Shown: positions 8,900-18,351, counted from the stretch's first letter. The stretch: 59,289 bases of DNA from Bifidobacterium breve (GCA_945866305.1 CAMBGS010000002.1:1-59289); one strand, 5' to 3'. Numbers and translations: made by a program. The notes: a model not told the origin generated them from the sequence alone.

Positions 8900-10075
8900 T
8901 TAGTTGCCGGCGGCCTTCTGGAAAGCCTCGGTCCAAGCAGTCTCTTCTGTTGGAGTAAGTGAACGGAATACGCTGAGGTTTTTCATAGTCGCATCAGTTG
9001 GGAAGATGTACTCACTCTTGGCGAGATCTGGGTCAATCTTCTCCATCTCAGCCTGCGCGCCCTTTACTGGTGTTACGTAGTTAACGTAAGCAGCAACTTC
9101 GGCAGCGATTGCAGGGTCGTAGTACCAGTTGATGAGTTTTTCAGCACTCGCCTTGGCTTCTGGTGTAGCAGTGGATGGAATCATCATATTGTCGCCAGAA
9201 ATCGTTCCGCCTGATTCAGGGATCGCGAAGTCAAACTTTCCTTCATTTTCGCTAGCGAGAATAAACATATCGCCCGACCAGCCGATAACCGCAGTCGCAT
9301 CTCCGGAAGTTAGATCTTCGGCGTATTCATTACCCTTAACGCCGCGGATCCAACCATCTGAAATCTTCTTCGCCATGAAATCAATTGCATTCATGTATTG
9401 ATCTTCAGTTACAGTTGCAGGATCAGCACCTTGTGCCAACAAAATAATTCCGATTGTGTCGCGGAGTTCAGAGAGAACAACTATCTTTCCCTTATTCGCT
9501 GGAGCAAAGAGATCATCTAGCGTACGAATACCCTTTGGGTTCTTAGCTGTGTTCCAACCAAAACCGCCCATGATGCCTTGCCAAGTAAGAGTCTGCTCAC
9601 GATTTGGATCGTAAGGCGGTGAAGCAAGGGTGTCGAGAATGTTTGTCTTATTTGGAATATTTGCTGCGTCAAACTTTTGGGCGTAACCCAAACGAATCCA
9701 GCGGGCTGCCATCCAGTCAGTTGGGCAGACCAAGTCATAACCAATATCTTCATTTAACTTTAGCTGCGCCTGTACTTTGCCGAAGAATTCATCGTTATCG
9801 TTGTAATCTTCAAAATACTTAACATCAATGCCAGTTGATTCGGAGAACTTATCTAAAGTTGGATATGTCTTCGCATCTTCATCAAAATCTAAATAGAGCG
9901 GCCAGTTACCCCAACGAACTAAATCACCACCTGCTGCAGAATCGCCACTTGATCCGCAAGCGGCGAGCGCACCAGCAGCGCCAACGCCACCGATTCCTGC
10001 AAGAACTGCGCGACGTGAAACACGCGCATTGATAATTGAACGTGCTTCTGGTGATAGTGGTGATTTCTTAGCCAT
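8900..10075 (-). CDS. potD: Polyamine-binding lipoprotein of the Pot importer
   Basis: Extracytoplasmic binding protein that captures putrescine/spermidine. The N-terminus has a twin-arginine-like SRRAVLAG followed by a hydrophobic stretch and a lipobox ending LAAC, so it is probably a lipid-anchored, possibly Tat-exported, protein. VRWGNWPLYLDFDED and SEYIFPTDATMKNL resemble PotD/PotF. The track start (10126) is a long extension; the ATG at 10075 has AGGAG 9 nt upstream and places the signal sequence normally, giving 391 aa. It is the first gene of potDABC, with a promoter-like region upstream. Confidence 0.9.
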   Translation of the reverse strand: MAKKSPLSPEARSIINARVSRRAVLAGIGGVGAAGALAACGSSGDSAAGGDLVRWGNWPLYLDFDEDAKTYPTLDKFSESTGIDVKYFEDYNDNDEFFGKVQAQLKLNEDIGYDLVCPTDWMAARWIRLGYAQKFDAANIPNKTNILDTLASPPYDPNREQTLTWQGIMGGFGWNTAKNPKGIRTLDDLFAPANKGKIVVLSELRDTIGIILLAQGADPATVTEDQYMNAIDFMAKKISDGWIRGVKGNEYAEDLTSGDATAVIGWSGDMFILASENEGKFDFAIPESGGTISGDNMMIPSTATPEAKASAEKLINWYYDPAIAAEVAAYVNYVTPVKGAQAEMEKIDPDLAKSEYIFPTDATMKNLSVFRSLTPTEETAWTEAFQKAAGN

Positions 10076-10193
10076 GTTTATGGGCTCCTTTTTTTCCGGA
10101 ACAAGGGACGGTTGTGCAGGGCTCATTATGTAACCGATTTGCCCTGCAAGCCAAACGATTTCGCTGTGATTTAGCGAAAATTTTAATTAATTT
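10076..10193 (-). promoter_or_regulatory. potD upstream region: promoter and two inverted repeats
   Basis: This 118-nt gap between the aldehyde dehydrogenase stop and potD holds a minus-strand promoter candidate, TTGGCT (10149-10154) and CATAAT (10125-10130) with an 18-nt spacer, preceded by an A/T-rich block. Two inverted repeats flank or overlap it: TTTCGCT-N7-AGCGAAA (10159-10179) upstream of the -35, and GCAGGGC/GCCCTGC (10116-10122 and 10141-10147) spanning the -10 region. Either could be a regulator site. All are read by eye; no experiment supports them. Confidence 0.45.
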
Positions 10194-11621
10194 TTACCCG
10201 TTGAGGTTGGTCATGACGTGCTTGATACGGGTGTAATCCTCAAAACCGTAGCTAGATAGGTCCTTGCCATATCCCGAGCGCTTAAAGCCGCCATGTGGCA
10301 TCTCGGCCACGATTGGAATATGGGTATTGATCCAGACGCAACCGAAGTCAAAGGCCTTAGCCATGCGCATTGCAGTGCCGTGGTCTTTGGTCCAGACCGA
10401 TGAGGCCAGGCCATATTCCACGCCATTTGAAAGCGCGATCGCTTCGGCTTCATCTTTGAATTTCTGAATGGTGATGACCGGTCCAAAGATTTCAGATTGG
10501 ATGTGTTCATCTTGCTGACGCAAATCCGCGATAACGGTAGGTGCAATGAAGTAGCCAGCACGATCTAGGGCTGACCCACCTGCAACAACGCGGGCGTGAG
10601 ATGGAACGCGAGCCAAGAATCCTTTAACCCGATCAAATTGCGCCGCATTGTTTACTGGACCAACTAAGACATCTTCATTAGGCATACCAACTGCGATTTC
10701 ATTAGTCGCTTGATTGGCGAGAAGTTTTACCATCTCTTCATATACGCCTTCTTGTACTAATACACGAGTAGCGGCGGTGCAATCTTGCCCCGCATTAAAG
10801 AATCCTGCGACTGCTATTCCTGCTGCGGCGGCTTCTAAATCTGCATCATTGAATACGACAACAGGTGCTTTACCACCGAGTTCTAGGTGGACGCGTTTTA
10901 ATTGTTTAGCCGCGCTTGCCGCAACTTCCATTCCGGCGCGAACTGACCCTGTAATTGAAACCATCGCTGGAGTTGCGTGTTCAATAACGGCTTTTCCAGT
11001 TTCGCGTTCTCCACACAGCACATTGATTACGCCATCAGGTAAAAATTCACCCATTATCTCTGCCATAAATACAGTTGAGGCAGGCGTTGTATCGCTAGGT
11101 TTTAAAACAACAGAATTTCCGGCAGCTATTGCTGGTGCCCATTTCCAGACAGCCATCATCATTGGGTAATTCCACGGAGTTACTTGCCCGCAGACTCCAA
11201 CCGGTTCGCGTCGGATAAATGAAGTCATTCCCTTCATATATTCCCCAGCTGACTTGCCTTCTAGATTGCGGGCGGCACCTGCAAAGAAACGAATCTGATC
11301 AATCATTGGAGGAACTTCCTCAGATGCAGTCAGACCCATTGGCTTGCCACAGTTTTCAGATTCAATAGCGATAATTTCATCAGCCCGTGATTCGATGGCA
11401 TCTGCAATCTTCAACAAAGCGCGCTGGCGTTCAGATGGTGTTGAGTCGCGCCATCCAACGAATGCGCTCGCCGCAGCAGTCATCGCTTTATCTACGTCGG
11501 CAGCATTGGAATTTGGAGCAGTTGCAAAGCCCTGACCTGTGGCTGGATTAATTAGCGTGGTAGTCGCACCAGAAGTCGAGTCGACTAACTTGCCGTTTAC
11601 AAAATTCTGCAACTTCTTCAT
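10194..11621 (-). CDS. Aminoaldehyde (gamma-aminobutyraldehyde-type) dehydrogenase
   Basis: NAD(P)-dependent aldehyde dehydrogenase superfamily member of 475 aa. The active-site glutamate motif LELGGKAP and the catalytic cysteine in NAGQDCTAATRV are intact, and the NAD-binding segment TPWNYPMMMAVWKWAPA is normal. Overall pattern is closest to gamma-aminobutyraldehyde or betaine aldehyde dehydrogenases (PatD/Prr/PuuC group). Between the Pot genes and a DinB-like gene it most plausibly oxidises 4-aminobutanal from putrescine to GABA. The exact substrate is inferred from context. It starts 2 nt after the DinB-like gene. Confidence 0.85.
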   Translation of the reverse strand: MKKLQNFVNGKLVDSTSGATTTLINPATGQGFATAPNSNAADVDKAMTAAASAFVGWRDSTPSERQRALLKIADAIESRADEIIAIESENCGKPMGLTASEEVPPMIDQIRFFAGAARNLEGKSAGEYMKGMTSFIRREPVGVCGQVTPWNYPMMMAVWKWAPAIAAGNSVVLKPSDTTPASTVFMAEIMGEFLPDGVINVLCGERETGKAVIEHATPAMVSITGSVRAGMEVAASAAKQLKRVHLELGGKAPVVVFNDADLEAAAAGIAVAGFFNAGQDCTAATRVLVQEGVYEEMVKLLANQATNEIAVGMPNEDVLVGPVNNAAQFDRVKGFLARVPSHARVVAGGSALDRAGYFIAPTVIADLRQQDEHIQSEIFGPVITIQKFKDEAEAIALSNGVEYGLASSVWTKDHGTAMRMAKAFDFGCVWINTHIPIVAEMPHGGFKRSGYGKDLSSYGFEDYTRIKHVMTNLNG

Positions 11622-11623
11622 TT

Positions 11624-12094
11624 TTAGCTCAGACCTTTCACTGCACGAACCAATTGATCACCGTGATCTTTTGGATGATTTATATAGCTAGTTAACCATC
11701 TTGCAATTGTGTACTGTCCGATCTCCGAATGTACGCCAGCTTTTTCGAGATCGGAATCAGTAAGTCTCTTCACGATATCTAGCGTCCCGGCACGAACTGC
11801 GGCGAAGACAGCAATGGAATTTTCAACAGGAGCGCTTTCGTAGGCGAGATATGAAGCAACAGCCCACAAGTTTTCGTCATAACCTTGAATGAGTGAACCT
11901 TCTGGTTCGGCAACTAAACGACGTAAGCGTGAATAAGACTGAGCTTCTGAATCGGCTAAGTGATGAATAATCTGGCGTGCAGACCAACCTTCAGGATCTT
12001 TCGTATCCAACTGGTCTTTAGTTACACCGCGCGCTAAGTTTAAAAAGTATTGCGTGGCCGATTCATAGGCTGCTGCCGATTCTTGGATGCTCAT
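11624..12094 (-). CDS. DinB-family metal-binding protein
   Basis: Small protein of the DinB/YfiT four-helix family. It shows the histidine arrangement typical of the metal site, HHLADSEAQSYSRLRRL in the second helix and INHPKDHGDQL near the C-terminus. The ATG at 12094 (MSIQESA) is preferred; the track's longer start would overlap rlmN. This gives 156 aa. Family members include thiol-dependent transferases using mycothiol or bacillithiol, but no function can be fixed. It begins 10 nt after the rlmN stop, at the head of the polyamine module, which may be accidental. Confidence 0.75.
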   Translation of the reverse strand: MSIQESAAAYESATQYFLNLARGVTKDQLDTKDPEGWSARQIIHHLADSEAQSYSRLRRLVAEPEGSLIQGYDENLWAVASYLAYESAPVENSIAVFAAVRAGTLDIVKRLTDSDLEKAGVHSEIGQYTIARWLTSYINHPKDHGDQLVRAVKGLS

Positions 12095-12104
12095 ACGGTT
12101 GAGT

Positions 12105-13235
12105 CTATTTACTCTTTTCCGCTGCTGCCAACTGTCCGCATGCACCGTCTATTTCGCGCCCGCGGGTATCGCGCACGGTAACTGGTACGCCGTAAGCCTC
12201 GAGAATTCGGACAAATTCTTCTTCATCTTCGCGGCGTGAGGCGGTCCACTTTGAGCCTGGGGTTGGGTTAAGCGGAATTAGGTTCACGTGTGCATTGCGG
12301 CTCTTGAGTAAACGACCAAGTAGATCTGCGCGCCAAGATTGGTCGTTAATGTCACGAATTAGCGCATATTCAATTGAGTAACGGCGGCCAGTTTTTTTCT
12401 CGTAAGCATCGGCCGCTGCTAAAACTTCGCGAACTTTAAATCGTGAATTTATCGGTACGAGAGAATCTCGAAGTTCATCATCTGGAGTGTGTAACGAAAC
12501 GGCTAAGGTGCAGTTAATTCCTTCATCCATCAACTTTTCAATACCATTGACCAATCCAACAGTTGAAACTGTTACAGATCTCGCGCTGATTCCGAGTCCA
12601 TCTGGATTTGGGTCGGTGATGTTATGGAGTGTGCGAACAACCGCGTTGTAATTTGCTAGCGGTTCACCCATTCCCATAAAGACGATATTGGAAAGTCGCG
12701 CCTCTCCCCCAGGCAATTCACCATTTACACAAGCACGTGCTGCTGCAACGATTTGTTCGGTAATTTCTCCAGCGGTTAAGTTTCGAGTTAAGCCGGCTTG
12801 TCCTGTCGCACAAAATGGACAGTTCATGCCACAACCCGCTTGTGATGAAATACAAACTGTCACGCGATCGGTGTAGCGCATCAATACTGATTCAACTAAT
12901 ACACCGTCGTGTAATTTCCAGAGATCTTTCCGGGTCATTCCGTTATCAGTGGTTCTGGTGGTCACTAATTCAATCAACTTTGGGGTTAGAGCATCAGCCA
13001 TAGTCTGACGTTCGGCCGCTGGGATATCAGTCCACTCTTCTGGGTTACTGGATAAGTGCGAGAAATAATGGGTCGCAACTTGCGCGGCGCGAAATGGTTG
13101 GAATCCCAACTCTTTTGCCCACGCTTTGCGATCTGCTGGCGAAAGGTCAGCTAAATGTTTTGGTGCCTTCTTCTTCTGAACCGGTTCATCGAAAACTAAT
13201 TTAAGTTCAGGGTTTTGTTCTGGCCGAGTGCTCAT
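12105..13235 (-). CDS. rlmN: Dual-specificity 23S rRNA/tRNA adenine-C2 methyltransferase
   Basis: Radical-SAM enzyme that methylates A2503 of 23S rRNA and A37 of some tRNAs. The cluster motif CGMNCPFC (CxxxCxxC) lies near residue 135 and GMGEPLANY follows. The methyl-carrying cysteine is in the C-terminal [15 protein letters not shown]. Length 376 aa matches the actinobacterial family. Its start overlaps the cdsA stop by 4 nt. In many actinobacteria rlmN is followed by dxr; here eight other genes intervene. Confidence 0.96.
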   Translation of the reverse strand: MSTRPEQNPELKLVFDEPVQKKKAPKHLADLSPADRKAWAKELGFQPFRAAQVATHYFSHLSSNPEEWTDIPAAERQTMADALTPKLIELVTTRTTDNGMTRKDLWKLHDGVLVESVLMRYTDRVTVCISSQAGCGMNCPFCATGQAGLTRNLTAGEITEQIVAAARACVNGELPGGEARLSNIVFMGMGEPLANYNAVVRTLHNITDPNPDGLGISARSVTVSTVGLVNGIEKLMDEGINCTLAVSLHTPDDELRDSLVPINSRFKVREVLAAADAYEKKTGRRYSIEYALIRDINDQSWRADLLGRLLKSRNAHVNLIPLNPTPGSKWTASRREDEEEFVRILEAYGVPVTVRDTRGREIDGACGQLAAAEKSK

Positions 13236-14092
13236 AAAAGCCCTGAATCTTGTGCACGGCGCACAACTTCAAGGGCTAACCAGAGCGCAGGGGCAGCGAA
13301 TAAAACTGAATCAAGGCGATCCATAATTCCACCATGGCCGGGAAGAAGATTGCCCATATCTTTAATTGCCATATCGCGTTTTAGCGCTGATTCAATTAAA
13401 TCGCCTGCAGTGGCCGTGAAAACTGTGAGCAAACCTGCAAGTGCGCCAAGCCACCAATCTGAGCCCATTATGTAATAAAAAGCTAAGGCTCCACCGGTAA
13501 CTGTGAATACAAGTGAACCTACAAGACCTTCAATAGTTTTCTTAGGACTAATTTTTGCTGCAAGTGGATGTTTTCCGAATAAGACGCCAGTCAGATAAGC
13601 AAATGTGTCATTGCAGCCAACTAAAACCACAAATGTCATAACGCGTTCTAAGCCATTGCTTGGACGTGCCAACAAAATTAAAAATCCAGCAAGAAATGGT
13701 AAATAAACGAGAGCGAGTGCTGAGGCCGAAGCGGTCTTGACGAAGTTATCTACTCCACGCGGAAGCAGTAAAACCAATAAACAAGGTAGGGCGATTGCGG
13801 TAGCCACTGCTAAACCAGAAATTCCACCAAACCAAGTGGAAGCGCATAAGCCAACTGATGCAGTCGTTAGCGACCAGAGCGGGATATCAATTGAAACAGC
13901 GGTAAATGCTTTATGTAGTTCGCGGATTCCAAGAACCACTGCCACCGTAACAACGCTAGCAAAAATTATCCGTTCGTAGGCTAGTGCAAACCAAATAAGT
14001 GCAATTAGCGAAAGCGATACGGCGATAGATGGCAGTAATTTACGGCCGGCCTTTTTATTTATCGCTTCGTTAATCGAGTGTAAGTCTGACAT
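13232..14092 (-). CDS. cdsA: Phosphatidate cytidylyltransferase
   Basis: Integral membrane enzyme making CDP-diacylglycerol from phosphatidate and CTP for phospholipid synthesis. Multiple hydrophobic segments fill the 286-aa protein and the CDP-diglyceride synthetase signature is complete: [20 protein letters not shown] followed by GIMDRLDS (about 240-265). It starts 18 nt after frr and overlaps rlmN by 4 nt, the standard position in the rpsB-frr-cdsA cluster. Confidence 0.95.
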   Translation of the reverse strand: MSDLHSINEAINKKAGRKLLPSIAVSLSLIALIWFALAYERIIFASVVTVAVVLGIRELHKAFTAVSIDIPLWSLTTASVGLCASTWFGGISGLAVATAIALPCLLVLLLPRGVDNFVKTASASALALVYLPFLAGFLILLARPSNGLERVMTFVVLVGCNDTFAYLTGVLFGKHPLAAKISPKKTIEGLVGSLVFTVTGGALAFYYIMGSDWWLGALAGLLTVFTATAGDLIESALKRDMAIKDMGNLLPGHGGIMDRLDSVLFAAPALWLALEVVRRAQDSGLL

Positions 14093-14110
14093 CGTAAGTT
14101 TGGCGAGCCC

Positions 14111-14674
14111 CTAGACTTCTAGGAGTTCGGCCTCCTTATGCTTTAGCAGCTCATCAATCTTTGTAACGTGTTCTGAAGTTACTTTTTCAAGCTCTTTTTC
14201 ACCGCGGGCTAGATCATCTTTACCAATGTCGCCATCTTTTTCTAACTTTTCCATCATTTCTTTTGCAGCGCGACGAATATTTCGGATTGAAACTTTGGAA
14301 TCTTCTGCCTTGCCCTTGGCTACTTTGATGTAATCCCTACGGCGTTCTTCAGAAAGTTGTGGCAGCGCGACGCGAATAACTACACCATCATTGCCTGGAT
14401 TCACGCCAAGATCTGACTCGCGGATCGCTTTTTCAATACCTGCCATTGCACCTTTATCAAATGGCGAAACGATTGCCATGCGCGCTTCAGGAATCTGAAT
14501 TGAGGCTAGTTGTGAAAGTGGAGTGTAAGTACCGTAGTAATCAACCATAATCTTATTAAAGAGCGCGGGATGAGCGCGACCAGTGCGAATCGTTGCAAAG
14601 TCATCTTTAGCAACTTCAACTGCCTTATCCATCTTGCTCTGCGCATCGGCTAGAGCACTCGCGACATCTGCCAT
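14111..14674 (-). CDS. frr: Ribosome recycling factor
   Basis: Splits post-termination ribosomes together with EF-G. The sequence has the three-helix bundle pattern with IRTGRAHPALFNKIMVDYYG near residue 30 and the conserved C-terminal KKEMMEKLEKDG-like helix. The track start at 14722 adds 16 residues; the ATG at 14674 (MADVASAL) has GAGGAG about 9 nt upstream and gives 187 aa, the normal RRF length. Confidence 0.96.
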   Translation of the reverse strand: MADVASALADAQSKMDKAVEVAKDDFATIRTGRAHPALFNKIMVDYYGTYTPLSQLASIQIPEARMAIVSPFDKGAMAGIEKAIRESDLGVNPGNDGVVIRVALPQLSEERRRDYIKVAKGKAEDSKVSIRNIRRAAKEMMEKLEKDGDIGKDDLARGEKELEKVTSEHVTKIDELLKHKEAELLEV

Positions 14675-14723
14675 CTTCTTCAACTCCTCAAAGTTGTAAA
14701 TCTCTAATTTGCCAAGCGGCAAG

Positions 14724-15446
14724 TTATGAAACTAGCGTTCCAATCTTTTCACCGCGCACTGCGCGACCTATATTTCCTTGTGACATTAAGTCAAAGACGA
14801 TGATGGGTAAATCATTTTCGCGGCAAAGGCTAAACGCTGCTGCATCGGCAACTGCTAGTGATTTTGATAGAACTTCATCATAAGAAATGGAGTCATATTT
14901 AGTAGCTTTTGGATCTTTCTTTGGGTCTGCGTTGTAAACGCCATCGACCCCACTCTTTGCGAGGAGTAGCGCTTCAGATCCAATTTCAAGGGCGCGCTGT
15001 GCCGCAACAGTGTCAGTTGTGAAGAATGGCATTCCAGCTCCTGCGCCAAAAATAACCACGCGACCTTTTTCTAAGTGACGGATTGCGCGTCGTGGGATGT
15101 ATGGCTCAGCAACTTGGCCCATTGTGATCGCCGTTTGCACACGAGTATCAACGCCTTCTTTTTCAAGAAAATCTTGGAGCGCTAAACAGTTCATAACCGT
15201 TCCGAGCATTCCCATATAGTCGGCGCGGGCACGATCCATACCTACTTGCTGCAATTCAGCACCACGGAAGTAATTACCGCCACCGACGACAACTGCTAGT
15301 TGTACTCCGCCTTTAACAACATCTTTTATCTGCTTTGCAACATCGCGCATAACATTTATATCTACGCCAATGCCTTTTTCTCCGCCGAAAACTTCGCCAG
15401 AAAGTTTAAGGAGCACCCGCCGATACGTTCCTCTTGTACCGGGCAT
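14724..15446 (-). CDS. pyrH: UMP kinase
   Basis: Phosphorylates UMP to UDP in pyrimidine nucleotide synthesis; hexameric amino-acid-kinase-fold enzyme. N-terminal [11 protein letters not shown] and [13 protein letters not shown], the UMP-site DYMGMLGT and the C-terminal [15 protein letters not shown] are all family hallmarks. 240 aa is the usual size. The ATG at 15446 has AAAAGGAGCACCC directly upstream, a strong ribosome-binding site. Between tsf and frr as in nearly all bacteria. Confidence 0.97.
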   Translation of the reverse strand: MPGTRGTYRRVLLKLSGEVFGGEKGIGVDINVMRDVAKQIKDVVKGGVQLAVVVGGGNYFRGAELQQVGMDRARADYMGMLGTVMNCLALQDFLEKEGVDTRVQTAITMGQVAEPYIPRRAIRHLEKGRVVIFGAGAGMPFFTTDTVAAQRALEIGSEALLLAKSGVDGVYNADPKKDPKATKYDSISYDEVLSKSLAVADAAAFSLCRENDLPIIVFDLMSQGNIGRAVRGEKIGTLVS

Positions 15447-15492
15447 GGGTGCTCCTTTTCTAAATCGTCTAGATTTACTAGTTCTGGATAGT

Positions 15493-16320
15493 TTACTGAC
15501 CTACGCGGAAACGATGGAATGCCTTGACGGCGGTTCCTGCCTCATCGAGGATCTGCTTGACCGTCTTCTTTGCATCCTTAGCGAAAGCCTGCTCAAGCAA
15601 GGAAACTTCCTTGACGAAACCGGTTACGCGGCCTTCCACGATCTTGCTAAGGGAAGCCTCAGGCTTACCTTCTTCGCGGGCGGTCTCTTCTGCGATACGA
15701 CGCTCATTTTCAATTAAGTCAGCAGGCACATCATCGCGATGGACGAACTTTGGTGCGAACGCGGCAATGTGTTGTGCAACATCTTTACCAATTTCTGCCG
15801 CTGCTGATGCGAGTGATACAAGAACGCCAACTTGTGGTGGCAAATCTGGTGAAGTCTTATGCAGGTAAAGCCCAACTGGACCACTTACAACTGCAACGTT
15901 ACGGATTTCGATTTTTTCACCGAGAGTTGCATTGCCTTCATCGATAACTGATTGAACAGTTTTTCCGTTAGACATAGTCGAAGCAAGAAATGCTTCAACT
16001 GTTCCAGTCTTGGAGGCGAGCAAATGTTCAACGAGTTCATCACCTAGCGCGATAAAGCGTTCACCTTTTGCCACGAAATCTGTTTCGCAATTAAGTTCGA
16101 GCATTACGCCGACATCGCTGGCAACTTTTGCCACTACCAAGCCATTTGAGGTCAGACGACCTTCACGCTTTGTAACGCCTTTAAGTCCCTTTACGCGAAT
16201 CAGGTCGACGGCTTTGTCGTAATCGCCATCTGCTTCATCAAGTGCCTTCTTGCAATCGAGCATTCCTGCTGCAGTTGCTTCGCGAAGACGCTTTACATCA
16301 CCTGCTGAATAGTTAGCCAA
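15493..16320 (-). CDS. tsf: Translation elongation factor Ts
   Basis: Nucleotide exchange factor for EF-Tu. The N-terminal UBA-like domain [20 protein letters not shown] and the core signature [14 protein letters not shown] are clear. Length 275 aa is typical of actinobacteria. It starts 5 nt after the rpsB stop and is presumably co-transcribed from the rpsB promoter. Confidence 0.97.
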   Translation of the reverse strand: MANYSAGDVKRLREATAAGMLDCKKALDEADGDYDKAVDLIRVKGLKGVTKREGRLTSNGLVVAKVASDVGVMLELNCETDFVAKGERFIALGDELVEHLLASKTGTVEAFLASTMSNGKTVQSVIDEGNATLGEKIEIRNVAVVSGPVGLYLHKTSPDLPPQVGVLVSLASAAAEIGKDVAQHIAAFAPKFVHRDDVPADLIENERRIAEETAREEGKPEASLSKIVEGRVTGFVKEVSLLEQAFAKDAKKTVKQILDEAGTAVKAFHRFRVGQ

Positions 16321-16325
16321 TTTAC

Positions 16326-17138
16326 TTATGCCTCCGTTGTAGTTACAGCTGGTGCTGCGCCATCAAGAATTTCCTTCTCCCAGTCAGCCATTGGCTCACC
16401 GGCTGCAACCGTTGCTTCTGCGGCAGGTGCGGCAGGTGCGGCAGGAGATGCAGCTGAGCGAGCCTTAAGACCCTCAGCGATTGCATCTGTAATTACGCGA
16501 GTTAGAAGTCCGATTGAACGAATTGCATCGTCGTTACCTGGAATCTTAAAATCAACTTCATCTGGATCGCAGTTTGTATCAAGAATCGCAATAACTGGAA
16601 TTCCCAGCTTCTTGGCTTCTGCAACAGCAAGGTGCTCTTTCTTAGTATCGACAACCCAAATTGCTGAAGGCAACTTGGTCATGTGGCGAATACCGTCAAG
16701 GTTCTTAAAGAGTTTTTCGCGTTCGCGGCGTAGAACAAGAAGTTCCTTCTTAGTTAGCAAAAGATCATTTGCATTCTCAAGGGCTTCTAATTCCTTTAGG
16801 CGCTGAATACGCTTGTAAACAGTTGGGAAGTTAGTGAGCATTCCACCTAACCAGCGCTCGGTGACGGTTGGCATTCCAACGCGCGCAGCCTGCTGCATGA
16901 TCGGTTCGTGTGCTTGCTTCTTAGTTCCTACGAAAAGTACGTGCCCGCCCTTAGCGACGGTGTCCTTTACGAATTCGTATGCCTGATCGATAAGTGCAAG
17001 TGATTGCTGAATATCGATGATGTAGATGCCGTTGCGCTCTGTGAAAATAAAACGCTTCATCTTTGGATTCCAACGACGTGTCTGATGTCCGAAGTGGACT
17101 CCACTGTCGAGGAGTTCTCGCATTGTTACTACTGCCAT
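16326..17138 (-). CDS. rpsB: 30S ribosomal protein S2
   Basis: Structural protein of the small ribosomal subunit. Core motifs [27 protein letters not shown] and [13 protein letters not shown] are unambiguous. The ATG at 17138 (MAVVTMREL) is chosen over the track's 17180 because the family begins there and GAGAG precedes it; this gives 270 aa. The C-terminus carries an Ala/Pro-rich tail (AAPAAPAA) encoded by short GC-rich repeats, a normal low-complexity extension. First gene of rpsB-tsf-pyrH-frr-cdsA-rlmN. Confidence 0.97.
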   Translation of the reverse strand: MAVVTMRELLDSGVHFGHQTRRWNPKMKRFIFTERNGIYIIDIQQSLALIDQAYEFVKDTVAKGGHVLFVGTKKQAHEPIMQQAARVGMPTVTERWLGGMLTNFPTVYKRIQRLKELEALENANDLLLTKKELLVLRREREKLFKNLDGIRHMTKLPSAIWVVDTKKEHLAVAEAKKLGIPVIAILDTNCDPDEVDFKIPGNDDAIRSIGLLTRVITDAIAEGLKARSAASPAAPAAPAAEATVAAGEPMADWEKEILDGAAPAVTTTEA

Positions 17139-17423
17139 GGCAGCGCTCTCTTTCTTAGGTTTACGCGCGCAGCGCAGCAAACCTGATCGGTTAGTGGCTT
17201 AACTATTTGTTAAGCCCGTCGCACCTACAACGCCGACCGCGCTTAGTAATTTCTTAATAAGGTTGGACCGAAGTGGCTTGTATTCCCTACAATTCAATTA
17301 CTGAATTGGTCAGTTCATACATAAGTGCTGAGATGTCACCATAATTTTCGTTCCCGAATAACTAAGGTGCAGGGGAAATCTTACCTGCCGCCAAGGGGTG
17401 CTAAATCCACCCCCGACCGCTGC
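17139..17423 (-). promoter_or_regulatory. rpsB upstream/leader region with several inverted repeats
   Basis: 285 nt without a gene between xerC and rpsB. From the rpsB side it holds: GGCTTAAC-N5-GTTAAGCC (17196-17216), a perfect 8-bp hairpin about 58 nt before the start; TTGTA-N5-TACAA and the overlapping CAATTCA-N5-TGAATTG (17290-17308), a 7-bp perfect inverted repeat where a promoter might lie; and GC-rich stems near 17369-17413. A weak promoter candidate CTGACC-N18-TAGGGA spans the second repeat. S2 genes in several phyla are controlled through their leader, but no known leader family is recognised here. Confidence 0.4.
17395..17413 (-). terminator. GC-rich hairpin downstream of xerC
   Basis: GGGGTG and CACCCC pair around a 7-nt loop 10 nt after the xerC stop on the minus strand. 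There is no clear T-run after it, so it would be a weak or factor-assisted terminator at best. It could instead be part of a longer structured element, since a second GC-rich stem follows at once. Confidence 0.3.
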
Positions 17424-18341
17424 CTATGCACGGGGATGGGCTTGTTTAAAGGCTTTTTGCAACCGTTCAGTTGATACGTGGGTGTAGATCTGAGTTGTAG
17501 CCAAAGATGCATGCCCCAAGATTTCTTGAACTGTTCTTAAATCCGCGCCACCTTCAAGTAAATGTGTCGCCGCCGAATGGCGCAACGCATGTGGGCCCAA
17601 CTTCTCTACACCTTCAAGGGCGGCAAGTGCGTGATAAACCATTGTGCGAACAGTGCGCTGATCAATTCTTTTTCCGCGCGCTCCAAGAAAAACCGCGCGC
17701 TCTGACTTTGCGCCAACCAAAGAATTTCTTCCGTCCTTTAGCCAAACTTCAAGTGCCTTCATCGCAGGATTTCCAATTGGAATAGTCCGCTCTTTATTTC
17801 CTTTACCTAATACCCGAATTGTAGATCGAGCATAATCAATATCTTCCAGATCTAAACCACAGAGCTCTGATACGCGCGCACCAGATGCATACAAGATCTC
17901 CAACATCGCAGAATCTCGTTTTGAAATCGGGCCATATTCTTCACCAACGCGCGCAGCCATTGCATCCATTGCTAACGATGCATCAGCAACGGTTAATACT
18001 TCCGGCAGCGTACGCGCACCTTTGGGGGTAGCGAGCGTTGCCCCAACATCTTTAGACATATAACCCTTTTTAGTTGCCCATTTGGTAAACAAGCGAATAG
18101 AAGTTGCTCGCCGGGAAAGTGTGGTCCGCGCGCTCCCTTTAGTTTGTTGATTGGCCAGCCACGAGCGAATATGTGCAATCTCTAGCGTTGCAAAATCACT
18201 CACATCCAATTTTTCTAAGTGTTCAAGGAAAGAATCTAGGTCGCCTAGATAAGCACGAATTGTATGAACCGAAAGATTGCGTTCTGCCTCTAGATATCTC
18301 TCAAATGCTGAGCGCACTTCACCTAGCACTGCGCTACTCAT
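17424..18341 (-). CDS. xerC: Site-specific tyrosine recombinase
   Basis: Resolves chromosome dimers at dif with a partner recombinase during division. The 305-aa protein has an N-terminal SAM-like core-binding domain (about 5-90) and the catalytic domain with ASGARVSEL (Arg), GKGNKERTIP (Lys), HALRHSAATHLLEGG (His-Arg) and GHASLATTQIYTH (His and Tyr nucleophile). All active-site residues are present. A chromosomal position next to rpsB is common in actinobacteria, so it is a housekeeping Xer protein and not evidence of an integrated element. It starts 10 nt after cimA. Confidence 0.93.
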   Translation of the reverse strand: MSSAVLGEVRSAFERYLEAERNLSVHTIRAYLGDLDSFLEHLEKLDVSDFATLEIAHIRSWLANQQTKGSARTTLSRRATSIRLFTKWATKKGYMSKDVGATLATPKGARTLPEVLTVADASLAMDAMAARVGEEYGPISKRDSAMLEILYASGARVSELCGLDLEDIDYARSTIRVLGKGNKERTIPIGNPAMKALEVWLKDGRNSLVGAKSERAVFLGARGKRIDQRTVRTMVYHALAALEGVEKLGPHALRHSAATHLLEGGADLRTVQEILGHASLATTQIYTHVSTERLQKAFKQAHPRA

Positions 18342-18351
18342 AAATTAAAGG

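Noticed and set aside
16410-16460. Short tandem repeats (gcggcaggt units)
   Set aside because: They encode the Ala/Pro-rich tail of S2, a usual low-complexity extension, not an independent repeat element.
17424-18341. Integrase of a mobile element
   Set aside because: Sequence and position match housekeeping XerC; no attachment repeats, tRNA target or phage genes nearby.
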